Shown here piece by piece: positions 54,539-63,329 of a DNA stretch of 64,000 nucleotides. The stretch's first letter is position 1; each line of letters begins with the position of its first letter. Source of the stretch: Chloroflexota bacterium (GTDB lineage Bacteria > Chloroflexota > Anaerolineae > Aggregatilineales > Phototrophicaceae); NCBI GenBank assembly GCA_016223085.1, contig JACRPS010000003.1, positions 1,050,274 through 1,114,273 of the forward strand, given 5' to 3'. The position numbers and the translations under genes are program-made. Under the pieces are notes generated by a model. That model was not told where the DNA came from and ran no database searches. It saw only the letters and a list, made by a program, of their open reading frames with translations.

Positions 54539-56169
54539 TGAAGGCACGGCAAAAACCGGGCGTGGTGTTCCAACCCCGCGTCCACCAATCGCTCCAGCGC
54601 GGCATCGCCAAACTGGTCGGCGCCATCCGTCCCACGCTGGGGCCGATCTCGTGCGGGGTGGCGATTGACCCGCTGAACAGCGCCGAAACCCTGCCGGAAT
54701 ACCTCGACGATGGCGGCGTGATCGCGCGCCGCATCATCGAACTATCGAACCGCGATGAGGACATGGGCGCAATGCTGGCGCGTTCGATGATTATCCGCCA
54801 GCACGAACGGCTGGGTGACGGCACGGCGACGGTGGCGGTGCTGTTCGAGGCGATCTTTAACGCCGGGCTGCGGTATATCGCTGCCGGCGGCAACGCGGTG
54901 ATGCTGCGCCGCCATCTGGAATGTGCCCTGCCCGTGATTCTCGATGCGCTGGACCGCATGGTTACGCCGCTGGCAGGACAGGCCGCGCTGACGAAAATGG
55001 CGCTGACCCTGTGCCACGATGAGGAGATGGCGGCGCTGCTGGGTGAAATCTTTGACCTGATCGGCGAGTACGGGCGGCTCGAAATCCGCGAGGATTACGG
55101 GCGCGGGCTGCGGCGGGAATATGTGGAAGGCACGTATTATTACACCGGCCTGATGTCGCGCGCCCTGCTGCCGGACGATGCCGTAACGACCCTCTCGTTT
55201 GACCAGCCGGCGATCTTCGTGTGCGATTTTGAAGTGGACGATCACCGGGAGCTGTTCCCCGTGTTACAGGCGGCGCACAGCAGCGGCGTCCGGGCGCTGG
55301 TGATCGTCGCGCGCAACCTGTCAGAAAAAGCGGTGTCGCTGCTGGTTGCCAACAACCGCATGGATACCTTCAAGGTGATGGCCGTAAAGCTGCCGGGGCT
55401 GAACCCGACCGAACGCATGGAAGCGCTGGAGGATTTGGGCCGGCTGACCGGCGCGACCCCCGTGCTGAGTGTGACCGGCGACAGGCTGGACACTGTGACA
55501 GCCAACCACTTCGGGCAGGCGCGGCGCGTGTGGGCGGATTTACGCACGTTCACCATCATCGGCGGGCAGGGTGACCCGCGCCGCCTGCGGGAGCATCTAC
55601 AGAAACTTCAGGCGGCGTATCGCAACGCGCCGGACGTGGACGACCGCAAGCGGGTACAGCAGCGTATCGGCACGTTGCTCGGCGGCTCGGTGACGCTGTG
55701 GATTGGCGGCTTCACCGAACCGGAAATCAACGCCCGCAAGAGCCGGGCGGAGCGCGCGGCGCTGGCGCTGCGGTCGGCGGTGGAAGGTGGCGTGGTGCCG
55801 GGGGCGGGAATCGCCCTGCTCAACTGCGGTCAACTGCTCAAACAACGGCTGGCGCAGGCGACCGATGCCGACGAACGCGCCGCCTGTAACATCCTGATCG
55901 AAGCGCTGGGCGTGCCGGCGCGCACCATTCTCCGCAACGCCGGTTACGACCCCAGCGCCGTCCTGGCCGACGTTCAGTATGAAGGCCCGGACGCGGCCTT
56001 TGACGTGCTGACCGACCGGCTGGTGAACACGCGCGAGGCGGGGATTCTGGACAGCGTGCAGGTGCTGAAAGCCAGCGTACGCAACGCTATCAGTACCGCC
56101 GGCATGGCGCTCACGATTGATTCGCTGGTGCATCTGTCCCGGCCTGAGATCATCGGAAAGCCAGAATGA
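54538..56169 (+). CDS. divergent GroEL-like chaperonin paralogue within a sugar operon
   Basis: 543 residues, full GroEL length, alignable nearly end to end. Kept: TLGP at 33-36 (phosphate-binding start), DGGVIAR with Asp58 (GroEL Asp52), GDGTAT with Asp94 (Asp87), GGVVPGAGIAL at 417-427. Changed: the GroEL KARVEDALHATRAAVEEG block reads KSRAERAALALRSAVEGG, so the ATPase residue Asp398 is Arg406, and GILDP is preceded by Glu instead of the nucleotide-contacting Asp495. The Gly-Gly-Met tail is absent. No GroES gene is near. Start and stop overlap neighbours (TGATG at 54538, ATGA at 56166). Probably a specialised paralogue that binds rather than folds; its role is unknown. Confidence 0.85.
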   Translation: MKARQKPGVVFQPRVHQSLQRGIAKLVGAIRPTLGPISCGVAIDPLNSAETLPEYLDDGGVIARRIIELSNRDEDMGAMLARSMIIRQHERLGDGTATVAVLFEAIFNAGLRYIAAGGNAVMLRRHLECALPVILDALDRMVTPLAGQAALTKMALTLCHDEEMAALLGEIFDLIGEYGRLEIREDYGRGLRREYVEGTYYYTGLMSRALLPDDAVTTLSFDQPAIFVCDFEVDDHRELFPVLQAAHSSGVRALVIVARNLSEKAVSLLVANNRMDTFKVMAVKLPGLNPTERMEALEDLGRLTGATPVLSVTGDRLDTVTANHFGQARRVWADLRTFTIIGGQGDPRRLREHLQKLQAAYRNAPDVDDRKRVQQRIGTLLGGSVTLWIGGFTEPEINARKSRAERAALALRSAVEGGVVPGAGIALLNCGQLLKQRLAQATDADERAACNILIEALGVPARTILRNAGYDPSAVLADVQYEGPDAAFDVLTDRLVNTREAGILDSVQVLKASVRNAISTAGMALTIDSLVHLSRPEIIGKPE

Positions 56170-57059
56170 CAACAACGACAAATATCAACATCCAACCGGA
56201 TGCAGTCTATGCGCTGGCGCGCTCCGGCGCGAACCTGTACGCGGCGCGCGCATCCGGCTGCTACCGGTCACAGGACGGCGGCGTGACCTGGCGCAATCTG
56301 TTTGCGACGCTGGACACGCCGCTGGCAGCGACAGCGGTGGTCGCTGCCGGTGATACCGTGTTAGCCGGCGTCAAAGGCGCGGTGCTGCGCTCCGACGACG
56401 CAGGAGAAAGCTGGCAAACCGTCGGGCTATCCGCGCCGCCGCCGCTGGTGGCCGCGCTGGCCGTTTCCCCCAACTATGCCGAGGACGGCATCGTCGCTGC
56501 TGGAACGTCGGACGCGGGCGTGTTTGTGTCAACCGACCGGGGGGCAAGCTGGATACCGTGGAACTTCGGGCTGGTGGACCAGCACGTCTACACGCTGGCG
56601 TTTTCGCCGGACTTCGCCGCCGACGGCACCCTGTTCGCCGGTACGGAAAGCGGCATCTTCCGCAGCCACAACGGCGGGCGTTCCTGGCGCGAAGTCCCGT
56701 TCCCGATGGACGCCGCGCCGGTGCTGAGCCTGAGCATCTCGCCGGCCTTCCGGCGCGATGGCCGCCTGTACGCCGGCACGGAGGCGCATGGTCTGTGGCT
56801 GTCCGATGACGGCGGTTCGACCTGGCAGCGGATCCTGCGCGACCGGGCGACAGCAGCGGTGAACGCGATTCAGGTCACGCCGGCGGGCGTGGTCTGGCTG
56901 CTACTGGAAGATGGCCTGATTGGCTCATCCGACGCAGGGCACACCTGGGACAGGTCGTATTCTTTCCCGCCCGACCGGCTGGCCCTGACGCTGCTGGCTG
57001 GTGAACCTTCGACGATGCTGGTCGGCTTTTCAAATGGTGATGTCCTGCCGGCAGGTTGA
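56166..57059 (+). CDS. six-Asp-box (BNR) beta-propeller protein
   Basis: 297 residues, no signal peptide. Six Asp-box repeats of the form S-x-D-x-G-x-x-W: SQDGGVTW 35-42, SDDAGESW 76-83, STDRGASW 122-129, SHNGGRSW 167-174, SDDGGSTW 213-220, SSDAGHTW 254-261, spaced 41-46 residues. This predicts a cytoplasmic six- or seven-bladed propeller like the VPS10/Ycf48/sialidase-type folds, without sialidase arginines that I can see. Start overlaps the chaperonin-like stop by 4 bases, so the two proteins may be made in equal amounts and act together. Confidence 0.82.
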   Translation: MTTTTNINIQPDAVYALARSGANLYAARASGCYRSQDGGVTWRNLFATLDTPLAATAVVAAGDTVLAGVKGAVLRSDDAGESWQTVGLSAPPPLVAALAVSPNYAEDGIVAAGTSDAGVFVSTDRGASWIPWNFGLVDQHVYTLAFSPDFAADGTLFAGTESGIFRSHNGGRSWREVPFPMDAAPVLSLSISPAFRRDGRLYAGTEAHGLWLSDDGGSTWQRILRDRATAAVNAIQVTPAGVVWLLLEDGLIGSSDAGHTWDRSYSFPPDRLALTLLAGEPSTMLVGFSNGDVLPAG

Positions 57060-57092
57060 ATGTCCGGCGCTCTCGCTAAACCGGGATATTCG

Positions 57093-58601
57093 ATGTTTAA
57101 AACAGCCGTTTTGTTTGCGTGCTTCCTTCTCCTTTTCGCGACAACGAGTGTAACCATGTCCAACGACGATGCCCTGTACCGCGAACCCTACCGTCCGCAG
57201 TATCACTTCAGCCCGCCCTGCGGCTGGCTGAATGACCCCAACGGACTGGTATACTACGAGGGTGAATATCATCTGTTTTACCAGTATTACCCGCACGACA
57301 TTGACCAGGGGCCAAAACACTGGGGGCACGCCGTCAGCGACGACCTGATTCACTGGCAGAATCTGCCCATCGCGCTCTACCCCGACAGCCTGGGGGCGAT
57401 CTGGTCGGGCAGCATCGTCGTGGATGACCGCAACACCAGCGGCCTCGTGCCGGGCGGCGGGCTGGTCGCCATCTATACCTATGAAAATCAGACCCAGGCA
57501 ATTGCCTACAGTAGCGATCTTGGGCGCACCTGGACCAAATACAGCGGCAACCCGGTGATCGAGGCGCGCGCCAGAGACTTCCGCGACCCGAAAGTGTTCT
57601 GGCACGATGCCACCGGGCAGTGGGTGATGGTGCTGGCCGCCGGAAAAGAAGTTCAGGTGTTTACGTCACCCAATTTGCGGGACTGGGACTACCGAAGCCG
57701 GTTTACCGGCGGGCATCGGGAGGGAGTCTGGGAAGTGCCGGACCTGTTCCCGCTGGAGCTTGACGGCGAAACCAAGTGGGTGATGCTGGTCAGCGTCAGC
57801 GCGCTGGCGCCGGCGGGTGGCAGCGGGATTCAGTATTTTATCGGCGATTTTGACGGCTTCACCTACACCGCCGACAACCCCGATGCCGTGCTGTGGCTGG
57901 ATTACGGCCCGGACAATTATGCCGGCACAACCTGGAACAATACGCCTGACGAGCAGCGGGTGTATATCGGCTGGATGAGCAACTGGCTCTACGCCTCATT
58001 AACGCCCACCTCGACCTGGCGCGGCGCGACTACCCTGCCGCGTGAATTTAAGCTGGTGCGCACGGCGGATGGCCTGCGACTGGCGCAGCAACCGGTCGCC
58101 GGTATCACTACGCTGCGCCACCCGATTGGCACATGGGAGCAACAGACGCTTGACGGCGAACTGCTACTACCGGAAGTGCAGGGCCGCACGCTGGAAATCA
58201 TCGCGGAATTTGAGGCCGGCAGCGCCGAACGGTTTGGTATGGATGTGCATCGTGGCGGCAGCGGCCAGACACGCATCGTCTACAACACACGGCACGAGCA
58301 GCTTCTCATCAGCCGGACGGATACAACCGAGGCGGGCACGATCAACGGCTTTACCCCTGCCTTCGGCGCGCCCGCAAAGCTGGACAACAACCGGCTGCGG
58401 CTACACATCTTCGTAGACGAGTCGTCGGTCGAAGTGCTGGCGCAGGATGGGCTGATCGCCCTGACCAGCCAGACCTTCGCCAACCCTGCCGATGATAGCG
58501 TCGCCCTGTTCACTCACAACGGCAGCGCCACGCTGGCGCATCTGGAAATTTACGCGCTGGACAGCATCTGGACGGACAGCGCCTCCGGCGGCTGCGATTA
58601 A
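57093..58601 (+). CDS. GH32 fructan hydrolase, exported
   Basis: 502 residues from ATG 57093, chosen because it begins a signal peptide FKTAVLFACFLLLFATTSVT; ATG 57060, touching the previous stop, adds 11 residues. GH32 residues: WLNDPNGL (nucleophile Asp), DFRDPKVF and VWEVPDLF (acid Glu), then a beta-sandwich module. The levanase/inulinase-like active-site spacing and the export signal suggest that it cuts fructans outside, while the GH32 at 49603 works inside. Confidence 0.9.
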   Translation: MFKTAVLFACFLLLFATTSVTMSNDDALYREPYRPQYHFSPPCGWLNDPNGLVYYEGEYHLFYQYYPHDIDQGPKHWGHAVSDDLIHWQNLPIALYPDSLGAIWSGSIVVDDRNTSGLVPGGGLVAIYTYENQTQAIAYSSDLGRTWTKYSGNPVIEARARDFRDPKVFWHDATGQWVMVLAAGKEVQVFTSPNLRDWDYRSRFTGGHREGVWEVPDLFPLELDGETKWVMLVSVSALAPAGGSGIQYFIGDFDGFTYTADNPDAVLWLDYGPDNYAGTTWNNTPDEQRVYIGWMSNWLYASLTPTSTWRGATTLPREFKLVRTADGLRLAQQPVAGITTLRHPIGTWEQQTLDGELLLPEVQGRTLEIIAEFEAGSAERFGMDVHRGGSGQTRIVYNTRHEQLLISRTDTTEAGTINGFTPAFGAPAKLDNNRLRLHIFVDESSVEVLAQDGLIALTSQTFANPADDSVALFTHNGSATLAHLEIYALDSIWTDSASGGCD

Positions 58602-58702
58602 CCCCTGTTAACCACGCCACACCACAGCGAGACCAGTTGAAGGATTTCCCATCCCAATTGGCCCCGCTGCTGGCATAAGTCATGCTTAAACCGCGCCCGT
58701 TT

Positions 58703-58725
58703 CGGGTGTATACTCCGTACACCCG
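58703..58725. promoter_or_regulatory. 8-bp inverted repeat before the MFS gene
   Basis: CGGGTGTA (58703-58710) and TACACCCG (58718-58725) pair exactly over a 7-base gap, followed by tattaaag. Could be a repressor operator for the MFS gene 117 bases downstream, or a terminator of the fructan operon. Confidence 0.5.
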
Positions 58726-58842
58726 TATTAAAGCGCCCTCATGGCAAGTGAATACGGTTTCTCCGGGCAGCCATCCCTGTTGTGGTCGAGGGCTGTGCGG
58801 ATTTACCGTTGTCTGTACCGATCAATTCAGGAACGTGAGTTT

Positions 58843-60048
58843 ATGGATCGCCGCCGGTTAATCGTCATTTTTCTGATCGTGTTTGTGAACTTCCTGGGCG
58901 GCACGATTGTGCTGCCGATTCTGCCCCTGTACGCCCAGCGCCACTTTAACGCGCCGCCGGAACTCATCACCCTGCTGAACTCATCCTTCTTTCTGGCGCA
59001 GTTCCTGGCCGGGCCGATACTGGGGCGCTGGTCGGACAAATACGGGCGCGTGCCGCTGCTCATCATCAGCCAGATCGGCACCGTCATCAGCTTTATCATG
59101 CTCGGCACGGCAGGCAGCCTGACGATGCTGTTCGCGGCGCGGATTCTGGACGGCATCACCGGCGGCAACGTGATCGTCGCGCAGGCGTACATCACCGACG
59201 TAACGCCGCGCGACCAGCGCACGCGGGCGCTGGGGCTGATCTTTATGGCGTTTGGCCTCGGTTTTATCTTCGGGCCGGGGCTGGGCGGCACCCTGGCGGC
59301 ATTCTTCGGCGAAACCGCGCCGTTTTACGTCGGCGCGGCGGTCACGTCCATCACCGTGCTGCTGTCGTGGCTGGTGCTGAAGGAATCACTGACACCGGAA
59401 GAACGCGCCGCCCGCCGGGCGCATGGTCGCAGCATGACCCCCGCCGATGTCACCGGCAACCTGCCGCTGCTGCTGGTGCTGGTCATCGGCTTCGCGGCGC
59501 AGTTCAGCTTTTCGATGTTCCAGTCTACGTTCGCGCTGTTTGGCGAAGCGGTGCTGTTCACCGGGCGCAGCGCGCAGGAAACCAACCTGGGCGTTGGCCT
59601 GCTGCTCAGCGGCATCGGCATCGGGCAGTTTTTTACGCAGTTATTCCTGATTCAACGGCTGGTCAAACGTCTGGGCGAGGCCAATCTGGTGCTGCTCGGC
59701 GATGTGCTGCGGGCGTTTGGTGTGCTGACGCTGACCGTGTTTACGTCCCCCTGGCTGGTCGGGCCGGTGTCGCTAATCGCCTTCGCCGTTGGGTCGGGGC
59801 TGATGATGCCGTCGCTGCAATCGCTGGCGACCGTCACGGTTCACGACGAACTGCGGGGCGGGGTGCTGGGCGTGTACCAGTCGGCCACCAGCCTGGGCGT
59901 GATTCTGGGCAGCGCGCTGGGCGGCATATTGTTTAAGCTGGCGCCGACCACGCCGTTTCTCGTGGGTGGACTTCTGTTTATCCTGATTCTGCTGCCGGCG
60001 GCGCTGCTGCGCCGTTCGCCGGCGCCAGCGGTCGTAGCGGGGGATTAA
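58843..60048 (+). CDS. MFS transporter, TetA-like (12 segments)
   Basis: 401 residues from ATG 58843 (AGGAACG upstream; an in-frame start 34 codons earlier is not membrane-like). Opening IVIFLIVFVNFLGGTIVLPI, motif A GRWSDKYGRVPLLI at about 65-78, and GLGFIFGPGLGGTLAAFFG in segment 5 (motif C of antiporters). Likely a drug or sugar proton antiporter; the substrate cannot be told. A central cytoplasmic loop (PEERAARRAHGRS) splits two six-helix halves. Confidence 0.88.
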   Translation: MDRRRLIVIFLIVFVNFLGGTIVLPILPLYAQRHFNAPPELITLLNSSFFLAQFLAGPILGRWSDKYGRVPLLIISQIGTVISFIMLGTAGSLTMLFAARILDGITGGNVIVAQAYITDVTPRDQRTRALGLIFMAFGLGFIFGPGLGGTLAAFFGETAPFYVGAAVTSITVLLSWLVLKESLTPEERAARRAHGRSMTPADVTGNLPLLLVLVIGFAAQFSFSMFQSTFALFGEAVLFTGRSAQETNLGVGLLLSGIGIGQFFTQLFLIQRLVKRLGEANLVLLGDVLRAFGVLTLTVFTSPWLVGPVSLIAFAVGSGLMMPSLQSLATVTVHDELRGGVLGVYQSATSLGVILGSALGGILFKLAPTTPFLVGGLLFILILLPAALLRRSPAPAVVAGD

Positions 60049-60054
60049 TAAACT

Positions 60055-60082
60055 GTAGGGACATGATAGATCGTGTCCCTAC
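60055..60082. repeat. GTAGGG palindrome between convergent genes
   Basis: GTAGGGACATGAT faces ATCGTGTCCCTAC, one wobble pair. Lies 6 bases after the MFS stop and 6 before the rhomboid stop. Confidence 0.94.
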
Positions 60083-60088
60083 ACCCCG

Positions 60089-60823
60089 TTACAGGTTGAT
60101 ATTATTCCCGCGCTGCGCCCGGCGGTACAGCATCTGCCGTCGTTCCGTCGGTGGCGGCTGCGGCACAAGCTGCATAAAAATCCACGTCAGCACCACCCCG
60201 GCAACAAAGCCGCCGATGTGCGCGAAGAAGGCCACACCGCCGCCATACTCCGCCGGCACACCCAGCGAACCAAAGCCCTGCACCAGTTGCAGCACGAACC
60301 ACAGCCCCAGCACGGTCCAGGCCGGCCATTCCGCCATGCGCGAGAAGTACCCCAGCGGCACGATGCCGCGCACCCGAACGCCCGGGAACATGATGAGATA
60401 GCTGCCCAGCACCCCGGCAATCGCGCCGCTGGCACCGATCATCGGGATGCGGGAGGCCGGGTCAATCAACGTCTGGGCAATCGCCGCCACAAACCCGCTG
60501 CCGAAGTACAGCACCAGATACAGCAGGCTGCCCAGCCGGTCTTCGACATTATCCCCGAACAGCCACAGGTACAGCATATTGCCCAGGATGTGCTCCCAGC
60601 CGCCATGCATGAACATGCTGCGCATGATGTCCATAAACGCTTCCAGCGAAATTGGATCGCGCGTCAGGTTGGCGGGCACGGACGCCAGGTCGAGGAAGGC
60701 GTTTTGCAGCGCCTGGTCGCTCAGGCTCAACTCCCAGAAAAACACCAGCACGTTCAGGATAATGAGGGTGTAGGTGATAATCGGCATCCGTTTCCGGGGA
60801 TTGATGTCTTGCAGCGGAAACAT
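60089..60823 (-). CDS. rhomboid-family intramembrane serine protease
   Basis: 244 residues, about six membrane segments. SMFMHGGWEHILGNMLYLW (structural HGGxxHxxxN at about 70-85), catalytic Ser in IGASGAIAGVLG (about 141) and catalytic His in FFAHIGGFVAGVVL (about 203). Cuts membrane-anchored proteins within the membrane. No operon partner. Confidence 0.92.
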   Translation of the reverse strand: MFPLQDINPRKRMPIITYTLIILNVLVFFWELSLSDQALQNAFLDLASVPANLTRDPISLEAFMDIMRSMFMHGGWEHILGNMLYLWLFGDNVEDRLGSLLYLVLYFGSGFVAAIAQTLIDPASRIPMIGASGAIAGVLGSYLIMFPGVRVRGIVPLGYFSRMAEWPAWTVLGLWFVLQLVQGFGSLGVPAEYGGGVAFFAHIGGFVAGVVLTWIFMQLVPQPPPTERRQMLYRRAQRGNNINL

Positions 60824-60897
60824 ACACTCACCTCTTTCCAGCCATCACATTCAACCGTATCCAGTCGTTTGTCATTAGCCTTTAGTCGAAAACATTT

Positions 60898-60930
60898 ACT
60901 ATAGACTAAAGACTCCAGACTATAGACTTA
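60898..60930. repeat. ACTATAGACT direct repeat
   Basis: ACTATAGACT at 60898-60907 and again at 60919-60928, separated by AAAGACTCCAG. The rest of the 245-base gap (60824-61068) shows nothing recognisable. Confidence 0.7.
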
Positions 60931-61068
60931 GCTGTATTGTAAGGTGAACCGGACGCGAGCGTTTGAGGCAGGTGGCTTATCTCGTTATCCACCGGATAGC
61001 CTATTTCCGGCGGTTGCGGCTACCATACCACTCGTTATTATCCGCCCTGGAGCCAAAAGTGACCGATC

Positions 61069-61854
61069 ATGGCGATGCAGCCCACCCCCTACCCGCACGT
61101 CAATGACCTGCTGAAGCGCCTGCTGACCGACATGCAGGCCATACTGGACGCAAAGCTGGTCGGCCTGTATCTGTACGGGTCGCTGGTGACCGGCGATTTT
61201 GATGATGCCAGCAGCGACGTGGACCTGCTGGCAGTGGTGTCGGCAGACCTGACGCTGCCTGAGTTTGACGCGCTCGACCGGATGCAGTTAAACGCCGTCC
61301 AGCAGCAACCGCATTGGGAACACCGATTGGAGATCGCTTACCTGTCCGTGAAGGGCTTAACCACGTTCAAAACGCAGATCAGCCCGATTGCGATCATCAG
61401 CCCAGGCGAACCGTTTCACACCAAGCCCGCCGGGCGCGAGTGGTTAATCAACTGGTACATGGTGCGCGAAAAAGGCCGGACGCTCTATGGTCCGCCGCCG
61501 CAAACGCTGATCGTACCGGTATCACGGGAAGAATTTGTTGCGGCGGTGCGGGAACACGTGCGGATGTGGCGCGACTGGATGGGCGACTTCCGCACCCGAC
61601 CCGCGCAGGCTTACGCCATTATTACCCTGTGCCGGGCGCTGTATACCTGTACCTGCGGCGAACAGGTGTCGAAGAAGCAGGCAGCCGGATGGGCGGCGGA
61701 CCATCTGCCGGAATGGTCATCCCTCATTCAAAATGCCCTGCTCTGGCGCAAACACTGGCGCGATAACACCGTTGACCACGATGCCACCCTGCCGGAAACG
61801 CAGCGGTTTGTGACGATGATGATTGAGCGCATCCTCGCCGATCAGACCGATTAG
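61069..61854 (+). CDS. aminoglycoside-adenylyltransferase-like nucleotidyltransferase
   Basis: 261 residues from ATG 61069 (61075 also possible). YLYGSLVTGDFDDASSDVDLL at about 38-58 is the GS...SDxD nucleotidyltransferase core, and the C-terminal helical part ending in HLPEWSSLIQNALLWRKHW is DUF4111-like, as in ANT(3'')/ANT(9) enzymes. It might adenylylate an aminoglycoside or another small molecule; resistance is not shown. Single gene. Confidence 0.78.
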   Translation: MAMQPTPYPHVNDLLKRLLTDMQAILDAKLVGLYLYGSLVTGDFDDASSDVDLLAVVSADLTLPEFDALDRMQLNAVQQQPHWEHRLEIAYLSVKGLTTFKTQISPIAIISPGEPFHTKPAGREWLINWYMVREKGRTLYGPPPQTLIVPVSREEFVAAVREHVRMWRDWMGDFRTRPAQAYAIITLCRALYTCTCGEQVSKKQAAGWAADHLPEWSSLIQNALLWRKHWRDNTVDHDATLPETQRFVTMMIERILADQTD

Positions 61855-61861
61855 TGACGGC

Positions 61862-62647
61862 TTACCCCGACGGCGCGGGTGGCGCGCTGCGCGTCACGCC
61901 GGGCACTTCCAGCGCGATGTGGTACTGGTTCTCGCCTTCGACAAACTGGGTGCGGGGCGGCGAGGTGCGCAGCATGTTCCAAAGCACCGGCACGTTGCGG
62001 TCGGTAATCCACTTGCGTTCGCCGCTGGCCGCCAGTTCCGCCAGGTTAAGCTGGCTGGCCGGCGAATCCCAGGGGAGAATCGGCGCGTTGGGGTCATACT
62101 CAACCGCAACCACCGACACCCAGGCCGCCGTCGGCTCGAACAGCACTGGCGCGGTACTGATCTGCTTGCAGGAATCCATCACGCGGCGGTAATAGTCAAT
62201 ATCCCAGCCGCCGAAGGCATCCGTCTTATAATTCTTCCCGTTCACAAACAGCGTGAGTGTTTCCACCACCGGCGAGGTCGAACTGGGGGGTTCGAGGTTC
62301 GCTTTGGCGCTGTAGTTGTAAAACTGCTTGTTGATTTGCAGATCGGTGACAAACTGCCGAATCTGGTCATCGGTCACTTTATCCCACAACACCTGTGTCT
62401 CAAACGGGCCGAGTTCGTTGGTCCAGACCACGCGGTTGTCGCCGTAGACCGTGCAGGGCGGAATCTCGTTGCGCGCCAGGAAATCGTCCTGCGAACTGCC
62501 GCCTTCCACGTCGGCGCGGAACACAATTGTGGCCGGGCTGCGGTCCCACTCAATCGGACTGACGTTGGCGACCGGCGTGCCGGTATCGCCCCCGCCGCCG
62601 CACGCCGCCAGAATCAGCCCGCCTAACAGGTAAACCAGTCGCTTCAT
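61862..62647 (-). CDS. predicted lipoprotein of unknown function
   Basis: 261 residues from ATG 62647, where GGAG lies 10 bases upstream and a lipoprotein signal follows (KRLVYLLGGLILAACGGGG; lipid-modified Cys at about 16). The rest is soluble: SPATIVFRADVEGGSSQ, WDKVTDDQIRQFVTDLQINKQFYNY and LTLFVNGKNYKTDAFGGW suggest a beta-rich domain. I do not recognise a family. Confidence 0.75.
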   Translation of the reverse strand: MKRLVYLLGGLILAACGGGGDTGTPVANVSPIEWDRSPATIVFRADVEGGSSQDDFLARNEIPPCTVYGDNRVVWTNELGPFETQVLWDKVTDDQIRQFVTDLQINKQFYNYSAKANLEPPSSTSPVVETLTLFVNGKNYKTDAFGGWDIDYYRRVMDSCKQISTAPVLFEPTAAWVSVVAVEYDPNAPILPWDSPASQLNLAELAASGERKWITDRNVPVLWNMLRTSPPRTQFVEGENQYHIALEVPGVTRSAPPAPSG

Positions 62648-62690
62648 CACTGTGACGCTCCTTGGAGTTGGCATTGTCCCGCGAAACGAG

Positions 62691-63023
62691 TCACTCCCCC
62701 TGCCCATCCAGACTGCCGTAGCGCAGTACCAGATGGGTATGGCCGACGCTGACCACCTGGTCAGGCAGCCAGTGCATGGAGTCGCCGGGAAACAGGTCGC
62801 GGCCTTCCAGCGCCGACCCATTGGCGCTGTGCATGTCCATCACGGTCACGCCGGTATCGTCCGCATAGCCGATGCGCAGATGCACGCGGGACACCCGCGC
62901 GTCATCCACCACCAGCCCGCAGCTTCGCGGGCTGCGTCCTACCAGCGTCCAGCCGCTTGCCAGCGGCTCCCGGCGCACCGGGCAGTCTGGTGTGATTATT
63001 TCCACGTAATAACCGTATGGCAT
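62691..63023 (-). CDS. small FHA-domain protein
   Basis: 110 residues from ATG 63023 (GGGGG 5 bases upstream; ATG 63035 adds 4). FHA phosphothreonine-binding pattern: LVGRSPRSCGLVVDDARVSRVHLRI at about 28-52 (Gly-Arg-Ser and Ser-Arg-x-His) and SANGSALEG (Asn-Gly-Ser, about 70). Reads phosphorylated proteins, so a Ser/Thr kinase should exist elsewhere in the genome. Confidence 0.88.
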   Translation of the reverse strand: MPYGYYVEIITPDCPVRREPLASGWTLVGRSPRSCGLVVDDARVSRVHLRIGYADDTGVTVMDMHSANGSALEGRDLFPGDSMHWLPDQVVSVGHTHLVLRYGSLDGQGE

Positions 63024-63163
63024 CGTCGCCCCCATCTGTTATCGTACCAGATATTTTCCCGTGCGTATGTGGTACGTTTGTTAATTCTTTTTCCGGCTGC
63101 GTTTGTGATTTTTGTCACCTAACGCGGCGACACTTGACACTTGAAGAAAAGTATGAGAATCCT

Positions 63164-63192
63164 TTGGCAAAAGGAGAAGTCTTGTGTAAAAT
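63164..63192 (+). promoter_or_regulatory. strong promoter of the cytochrome oxidase operon
   Basis: TTGGCA (63164-63169), 17 bases, TAAAAT (63187-63192), about 138 bases before the ATG, so a long leader is expected. Confidence 0.65.
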
Positions 63193-63264
63193 GTAACAAT
63201 ACGCCAATCGGGTTTGATCTCTCGCAGCTCATGGAACTGTAAACTGGCTCTGGTAGGTTTTCAT

Positions 63265-63298
63265 CCTTCAAGCGGCTGCCCCGTTGCCGCCATGAAGG
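63265..63298 (+). promoter_or_regulatory. leader hairpin before cytochrome oxidase gene
   Basis: CCTTCAAGCGGC (63265-63276) can pair with GCCGC...TGAAGG (63286-63298) around tgccccgtt, 31 bases before the start codon, leaving the ribosome site free. Function unknown. Confidence 0.45.
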
Positions 63299-63329
63299 GG
63301 TGATTCGGGTGCACGAGTAGGATAACTGC

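Noticed and set aside
54538-56169. Housekeeping groEL
   Set aside because: No groES partner, no Gly-Met tail, ATPase Asp replaced, and placed inside a sugar operon.
5366-60082. CRISPR array
   Set aside because: The repeated palindromes are isolated, kilobases apart and without spacers of constant length; no cas genes.
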